Of a stretch of 60,000 bases of DNA, positions 54,695 to 60,000 are shown piece after piece. Under the pieces are notes generated by a model. That model ran no database searches, was not told where the DNA came from, and saw only the letters and a program-made list of their open reading frames with translations. Origin of the DNA: Symsagittifera roscoffensis (Eukaryota; Xenacoelomorpha; Acoela; Convolutidae). Each line of letters starts with the position of its first letter. Within the stretch, counting starts at the first letter, position 1. Location of the stretch: positions 20,096,701 through 20,156,700 of the forward strand of contig NC_087063.1 in NCBI RefSeq assembly GCF_963678635.1, given 5' to 3'. A program made the translations under genes and the position numbers.

Positions 54695-56752
54695 ATGCTT
54701 GAGATGGGAGAAACAAAAGAGCAAACCAAGAGCCTAAAGAAAAAGGACGAGGAAGATGACAGGCCAAGAAGTTCCTTAGATGACAAAAAACGAGCCGACA
54801 AAGCCGAGGACAAAAAGGACGACGTAGAATCTGCCAAAGAAGTTCACACATTAAGACAAAGTGAAGAAAAACCTAAAACAAGCGCAGAACTTGGAGACGG
54901 AAATGGAAACAACAAAGAACCGTTAAATGAAAAACCAAAAGAGGATTCACCACCAGACGACAAACAAGAAAAAGGAGAAGAGAAGAAAAAAGATTCCAAA
55001 ACTGAGAAAACTAACAAAAGCGAACCGAAGATAAAAACTACAGAAGAAAATACTAACAAAGATAGCAAGAAAAAAAGCGGCGATTTTTTGTATGACTATG
55101 TCGATACAAAAGCAACGATGCCTTTAATCGACAATGACCTTTCGGGATCCAGGGCTCTTACCCCTAACAAAGATAACTTGACCGTTGCCTCTTTAACAGT
55201 CGCGTCTAGTTTCCATATTTCACAGCTATCTAGTATTTCGTTTCCTTACTGTCCTCGAACACCTGTTATGAGCATAGGATTCCATCACAAGCAATTTATC
55301 AGCGTTTCCAACGCCGATGAAGACACAATTGATCGTGTGATTACAGCCATGAAATATAATTACTGCAAAGGGGTAAGGCGAAGAGCTTTTCAGACGCAAG
55401 AAGGCGTCAGGCGGATTGAGTTGTATGGTATGCCTTTTCAGCCTTACTTCATGGATCATTTCACATTTGTCAATGCAATAATGCTCATGTTGAAAGATCT
55501 TTTAAAAGCCGGATACGCTGTCGTATCAGTGGCAAACATAGGCCAAGGACGCGACATGTTTGTGTGGTTTTTCCGCAAGGAAAACTTCAATACCAGGAAA
55601 ACTGAGCATAAATTTGGGCTATTGGAATTGCTAGGAAGATGTAAAATTCGAACATATGGCACAGTGCAAGATTATAACGCCAAGTTTGAAGATATCTTAA
55701 CAGAATACGAGCAAAAAGTAGTCGAAACTGAGTCAAAGTATAACCTGTTTACGTCAATACGAGTTGGGACTAACGTTTGGGATACCAAAAGGTCATTAGA
55801 CACGCTTAAAAGTAAAGGAATGCTCGCTAAAATGATGCAAAAATTAGAGGAAGAAAAGTATCAAATTTACATGGCTATTCCGTTAGACCGAAAACGTAGT
55901 GCAATGATGTACTGGAAAAACTTAGAAAGCACTGCGCCAAGGAAACCTGGATTCTTCATCAGTTTAATGCGCAAAAACCGAATTGTATTAAGCGAAGCGG
56001 ATGAAAAAACGACGGAAACGGTCAAAAAGGCTCTTAAAAGTTCTTGGAAGAAAAAAGTCGCTTTCGAGGATCCATTACTCAGCGAATGTCCAGGTGCGCA
56101 AACATTTATCCTAGATGGTAACCCGTTTACTCAGGGGCCCATACAGAAAGTGAGAGATGTTCTTGATCTTATGTTTGCGCTTCTGAAAGGGCTTCGGTTC
56201 GATGGTTGGACAGCCGCTGTTAACGTTCACATGATCACAAATGTGATTGACCGAGGGTCAATTTGGTTCACTTATGGCGATGTCTGTGACACCGATTTCT
56301 GTTCTATTTCAGTCGAAGATACTGCAGGAATGCGAGCTTATAAAGTGCCTCAGCAATGCATCGATAACGTCAACAGTAACGTTTTAGACGTCGTTTTACC
56401 TGACAGTCAAGGCTGGTCTGTGGAAAACGAAGAGTACTACTGGAATTTTGAAGAGGAAATTTGGGTTCCTTCTAGTTCTTCAGAGTGGAACGAGGAAGAG
56501 ACTCTTATTGAAAAAGGACACGCAGTATTATGTGCTGTTATACATGGAATGATGGAACAAGACTACCACCCGGTTCTGGCTATGAACATGCCCCCTAGTG
56601 GAGTTGCGGACGAACAAGGCCAAGAGTCGAAATCGAAACACAGTCGAAACATATGCACGTTCTTTTTTGCTAAAGATATTCCGCATTATAATAGATCAAT
56701 TTACCCAATGAAGGTTCCGAATGCGGGTGATAATTCGTATGGAAACTTTTGA
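54695..56752 (+). CDS. Intronless 685-aa protein: charged disordered N-terminus plus about four copies of one ~100-aa domain
   Basis: Single uninterrupted ORF ending TGA 56750-56752. The first ATG (54695) has T at -3; Met4 at 54704 (GAGATGG) has a better Kozak context and may be the real start. Residues 1-130 are K/E/D-rich and predicted disordered. The rest resolves into four related units: about 198-296 (FISVSNADEDTIDRV ... GYAVVSVAN ... MFVWFFRKE), 306-408 (FGLLELLGRCKIRTY ... IYMAIPLDRK), 419-527 (RIVLSEADEKTTETV ... GNPF ... DGWTAAVNV ... SIWFTYGD) and 534-661 (FCSISVEDTAGMRAY ... YHPVLAMNM ... CTFFFAKD). The shared pattern is S-x-x-D at the start, a G-x-P-F/G-N-P-F turn, an amphipathic helix, a G-[YW]-x-x-x-x-x strand and a W/F-F-F end. 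It resembles repeats of uncharacterised animal and fungal multi-domain proteins; I cannot name it. No signal peptide or membrane segment, so probably cytoplasmic or nuclear. Confidence 0.85.
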   Translation: MLEMGETKEQTKSLKKKDEEDDRPRSSLDDKKRADKAEDKKDDVESAKEVHTLRQSEEKPKTSAELGDGNGNNKEPLNEKPKEDSPPDDKQEKGEEKKKDSKTEKTNKSEPKIKTTEENTNKDSKKKSGDFLYDYVDTKATMPLIDNDLSGSRALTPNKDNLTVASLTVASSFHISQLSSISFPYCPRTPVMSIGFHHKQFISVSNADEDTIDRVITAMKYNYCKGVRRRAFQTQEGVRRIELYGMPFQPYFMDHFTFVNAIMLMLKDLLKAGYAVVSVANIGQGRDMFVWFFRKENFNTRKTEHKFGLLELLGRCKIRTYGTVQDYNAKFEDILTEYEQKVVETESKYNLFTSIRVGTNVWDTKRSLDTLKSKGMLAKMMQKLEEEKYQIYMAIPLDRKRSAMMYWKNLESTAPRKPGFFISLMRKNRIVLSEADEKTTETVKKALKSSWKKKVAFEDPLLSECPGAQTFILDGNPFTQGPIQKVRDVLDLMFALLKGLRFDGWTAAVNVHMITNVIDRGSIWFTYGDVCDTDFCSISVEDTAGMRAYKVPQQCIDNVNSNVLDVVLPDSQGWSVENEEYYWNFEEEIWVPSSSSEWNEEETLIEKGHAVLCAVIHGMMEQDYHPVLAMNMPPSGVADEQGQESKSKHSRNICTFFFAKDIPHYNRSIYPMKVPNAGDNSYGNF

Positions 56753-57200
56753 AATTAATTACAGACCAAATAATTTACCCAAGAAATATGCATTAATTAA
56801 TAGATAAACATCCACTTGTATCAACTTCACACTCAATAATCCTATTCAAAACTTTGGATTATGCCAGCCAAATGTAGACTTCATTTTAAACAGGACAAAA
56901 TGCTGCACGCAAAAGTTTATTTTTGTATAAAATACCCGATTCTGGGTGCCTAAGGACGCCAAAAAATCGGGTCAAATTTTAACAAGCTCCACTATAATTT
57001 GTCACAAAAAACAGGACAAAGAAAACTCACTTTTTTGTGTTCCTTCACTGAGTTTTCATGGCTTCACTTTCATAGCTTCAAAAAAAGAAAACCTCGAATA
57101 TATCAATCTAATTTAATAAATTAAATGAAATGTTTGAAAATTGTATTTTTGAGTCGGGGAAAAATGAAAAAAAAAAACATCCAAAAATATCATACATTCG
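56753..57200. other. 3' flank of the 685-aa gene
   Basis: AT-rich. AATAAA at about 57115-57120, some 365 nt after the stop, is a candidate poly(A) signal. Otherwise featureless. Confidence 0.35.
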
Positions 57201-57202
57201 CC

Positions 57203-57290
57203 CAGGGGCGGATTTAGGGGGGGGGGGGGAAGGCGGACGTTTTCCCCTCAGGGATTAGACTCCCTGCCGACCCAAAAGCCCTAGATGAAT
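57203..57290. mobile_element. hAT-like repeat, terminal fragment
   Basis: Starts CAGGGGCGGATTTAG followed by a run of 13 G, then CCCCTCAGGGATTAGACTCC and CTGCCGACCC, the complement of the family's GGGTCGGCAG segment. The other end is missing. Confidence 0.5.
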
Positions 57291-59330
57291 CCCTGTCGTG
57301 AAATGCAGTTGCGAGCATGGGCAGCTTTAAATTAGCATTGACAAAAAACTTTCCAGTGGTAACAAGGCAGACAAAACTTGGATAGACGCCCGATGAGCCA
57401 GGAAAAACGGAGTTTTGAAATTTGTTTAAAAAACCGATTTGCCGTTAATTTGAATCAATTTTGCAAGAAAAACTTTCAGACATAATGCGGATCATGAAAA
57501 CAAGCTGCTAAGGAGCAGCCGCGGCTGAGTCACAAAGAATGTGGTTCCAATAAAAAAAACGTCGGTTCGAGTTACGCTTCGTTCAAGATTGAAGGGTTCC
57601 CAGTGTACTCTGCCTTTTGTGGGACCGACTACAGCAAAATAGATGACATCTCTTTCTCCTCAGAAGAAAAGCCCAAGGTATAACAGTAGAAATAATGTCG
57701 ATGGCTAATTTTTTAATATGCAACAAAAAATAAAACGAAAAAATTATCAGGACAAAAACGCAGCTGAAACAACAGTTTCAACTTCTATTTCAATTTTTCT
57801 GCCCCAGCACAAACTTTTGGAAGGTATAAAAAACCTAAATAACTAGTAGAGTGAAAAACTAGCAAAAGCAACTAAACTTGACAATTAAACATAACAAAAC
57901 AAAAAAACTATGAGCTAAATAAATTTTAAAACGTTCTAGAAAAATTATTTTTGCTTTCATAGCACTGAAGACTAAACAAACTGGAGTGTATAGCTTAAAA
58001 AGATTGTCAATCCAAAGCATTTACAGGGTTGCCACGCGGTATAACTTAACTGTCGCCCTGACAGTTCTGACCACTGCCCTGACAACTTTGAAGCTCAGGC
58101 CCTGAAACTTAGTCACAAAATTGCAAAAAAAAGCAGTCAGAGAAGCTAAATTACCAGAAATAACATAACTTAAAGTAATAACTAAAGATTCAAAATCTTT
58201 AGAACTTACATCTTCCCTTGACTGAACGTTCGCGACTCATAGCCCTGAAAAAACAATATAAGATAGAAAAAAAGACAGTATTAAAGCCCACACCAAATCA
58301 GCAAGTGAAAAAATTCATATAACAAGATCCTGCATCTACCAACTGCAATACAAGTACAAGCCACATATATACAGAACATGAACGATGCATATTGGTAAAA
58401 TTACCATTTTGAGCTTCCTTCTAAATATACCTGTGAACAAAACTATTTACGGGAAAAAATCTAGTACCCGGTTGCAACATCCTTGCTAATCGCATGGAAA
58501 CAAAAAAATTTCGGAACAGCAAAATCTAATTTAACGACTGGTTTCCTCTTAGAATAAAATAAAACAATTAAATTCATGAACATAGCACAAAATGCTCTGA
58601 AACCATTGATTTTTATCTTGAAATTTCCAGAGAACAGGCGTGTAGAAGAAAAACGATTTCAAACTTTCACTTCTTACATCCACGGACTTTACTCGAATAC
58701 ATATCTAATTTCAATTTAAGTCAAAGCAGTGACTTGTATGACATGTATGCACTAAGCTTAATTGTATTGAAAAAAGCATCGAGAGCTAACTTTCTTTTCA
58801 CATAAAGATCGCATCGGGGTTCAGGCCCCAAAGAATTCTGCTGCAGTATAGAGCAAATTCTGCTAATTTATAAAAAAAAATTTGCTTTTTTCTGCTCTAT
58901 CAAAATTTTCATTAATCACGCGTTTATTTCAAAAAAAAATACAAATTTTATCGCGGATCAACCGTAAAATACCCCCTCCCGCTCCAATTGATTTAGGGGG
59001 ATTTTTCAGGAAATAAGTTTGAGTAGAACTTCCGAGTTTATGAAAAATAAGTTTTTTTTTTCAGAGAAAATTGATGAAAAACACGTTAATTTTTAGTTAT
59101 TAACAGCATTCAATTTCAAATTTACTACGCAACTAGGGGGAAATCTACGGTTGGTCACTTAGGGGGGGGGATTGCACGCGTGATCCTTTATAGCTTTTCA
59201 AGAAAAAAGCCATTGGAAAAGGAACAGTACCTTCAGGAAGCAAAAGAGTAGACAAGTAGAATTGTGAATAGATGCATTTTTTGAATTCTGAGTGATAGAG
59301 CAGTTTTAGTTGAAAGTTTAGTGAAATAGA
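57291..59330. other. Intergenic or intronic stretch without supported gene
   Basis: No ORF beyond about 60 codons. One possible micro-exon on the minus strand is described separately (58210-58244). G-runs near 59160 and A-runs are simple sequence. Confidence 0.35.
58210..58244 (-). other. Possible 35-nt micro-exon
   Basis: On the minus strand a strong acceptor (TATTGTTTTTTCAG) and a consensus donor (GTAAGT) bracket 35 nt. In the frame that ends one base into a codon it reads AMSRERSVKGR and would match the phase needed by the 51850 exon of the phospholipase gene. There is no homology support, so membership is speculative. Confidence 0.2.
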
Positions 59331-59334
59331 CACA

Positions 59335-60000
59335 AAGGCTTAAGTTGCGCTTCGCAAACACTTACGAGAACATGACCAAAAAGCAGCTCTATCAAGTGAA
59401 AAAAGAAAAAAAAAGAAACAAGCCTTGAATTAGCAAAAACTCGTCTACGTGTCGGATTCGAATCTGCGCCTTAGCAAATTTGAGTCTCACGCACTAACCA
59501 CTTAGCCACGAAAGCTTAAAATCCCTAAAAACTAGCCACCAATAATGCAGCTACACGTGCTCATAAGTTGCCAATTCGATGCAGCAAAAGTAGCACCAAA
59601 TACAACAGACGGAATTTTGCATGTAATAAATTGGAAAGCATAAGGCCAAATTATGTATAAATTATGCATTACAAAAACGAGCTACAATTAGTTAGAAAGT
59701 TTCTGAAATTGAGTTTTTTATCATTGTACTGCTGTTTCAAACAAATGACTTTTTTCGGTTCATTTGATGAATTAAAAATGCATCAGCTGTGTTCACTTTT
59801 TATTAATCAAATGTCAAAGCACATATGAATTTATACTGCTACCGCAGCCTACCGATTCAAAAGTGCCACCAAAAGTAGCACTTTTATTTGCGACTTAGAT
59901 TGGGAAAAAAAGAAAGTTTGTACTAATACACTTTGCTCTGCAAAAAAAAACAAAAAAATTCGATATGTACGTCAATCGAAAAGAATTGGAAAAAAATTGA
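59335..60000 (-). mobile_element. tRNA-headed composite repeat, running off the window
   Basis: CTTCGCAAACACTTACGAGA and GACCAAAAAGCAGCTCTATC, then a well-preserved tRNA-like block (minus strand A-box TGGCTAAGTGG, complement 59498-59508; B-box AGATTCGAATCC, complement 59454-59465), then the AT-rich body and GTACTAATACAC near 59920. Confidence 0.6.

Noticed and set aside
54604-55662. Several minus-strand ORFs
   Set aside because: Antisense shadows of the 685-aa plus-strand gene.

Overview
The window is an AT-rich, intron- and repeat-rich piece of a metazoan (probably invertebrate) nuclear genome. The evidence is spliced genes with GT-AG introns of about 0.1 to over 4 kb, animal gene families (a neuropathy-target-esterase/PNPLA6-7-type phospholipase and a core-2-type GT14 glycosyltransferase), decayed non-LTR retrotransposons, tRNA-headed repeats and many short inverted-repeat elements. 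The sequence alone does not fix the species.

Layout. 1-3.2 kb: mostly unassigned, with one small minus-strand ORF for a putative secreted peptide (1677-1886). 3.2-14.2 kb: repeat-dominated. The main family is a ~530-bp non-autonomous element with Helentron/HINE-like ends, present singly and as a head-to-tail array at 11.9-14.2 kb. There is also a fold-back element at 4.2-4.9 kb and a candidate two-exon gene at 7565-8074. 14.2-20.6 kb: minisatellite, hAT-like repeat and a dead LINE (about 16.8-18.7 kb). 20.6-24.1 kb: a four-exon minus-strand glycosyltransferase gene of about 448 aa. 24.1-30.5 kb: repeats, a second and longer fold-back element (25.2-26.3 kb), decayed ectopic copies of one exon of the downstream phospholipase gene, and an 870-bp inverted repeat. 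30.5-31.1 kb: 3'-terminal exon of a gene for a polar, low-complexity protein, set between two 339-bp direct repeats that differ at one base. 33.5-34.95 kb: a second dead LINE. 35.6-51.9 kb: the C-terminal (patatin/esterase) half of a PNPLA6/7 orthologue on the minus strand, spread over eleven visible exons and interrupted by a 200-N assembly gap that probably hides the catalytic-serine exon. 54.7-56.75 kb: an intronless 685-aa gene on the plus strand, made of a charged disordered N-terminus and about four copies of one domain. 57-60 kb: repeats.

The most interesting observation is that the phospholipase gene carries two tandem versions of the exon encoding the catalytic aspartate loop (47830-47946 and 45380-45496). 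Both are 117 nt, both have phase 2/1 boundaries, and they encode about 58% identical peptides (DGG versus DGC). This is the signature of mutually exclusive exons in the active site of an NTE-family lysophospholipase. The upstream exon of the same gene (48710-48825) has an apparent 1-nt deletion, and decayed copies of that exon lie about 20 kb away beyond the 3' end of the gene.

The genes do not form a pathway together. This is an ordinary eukaryotic neighbourhood whose architecture is dominated by transposable-element activity.
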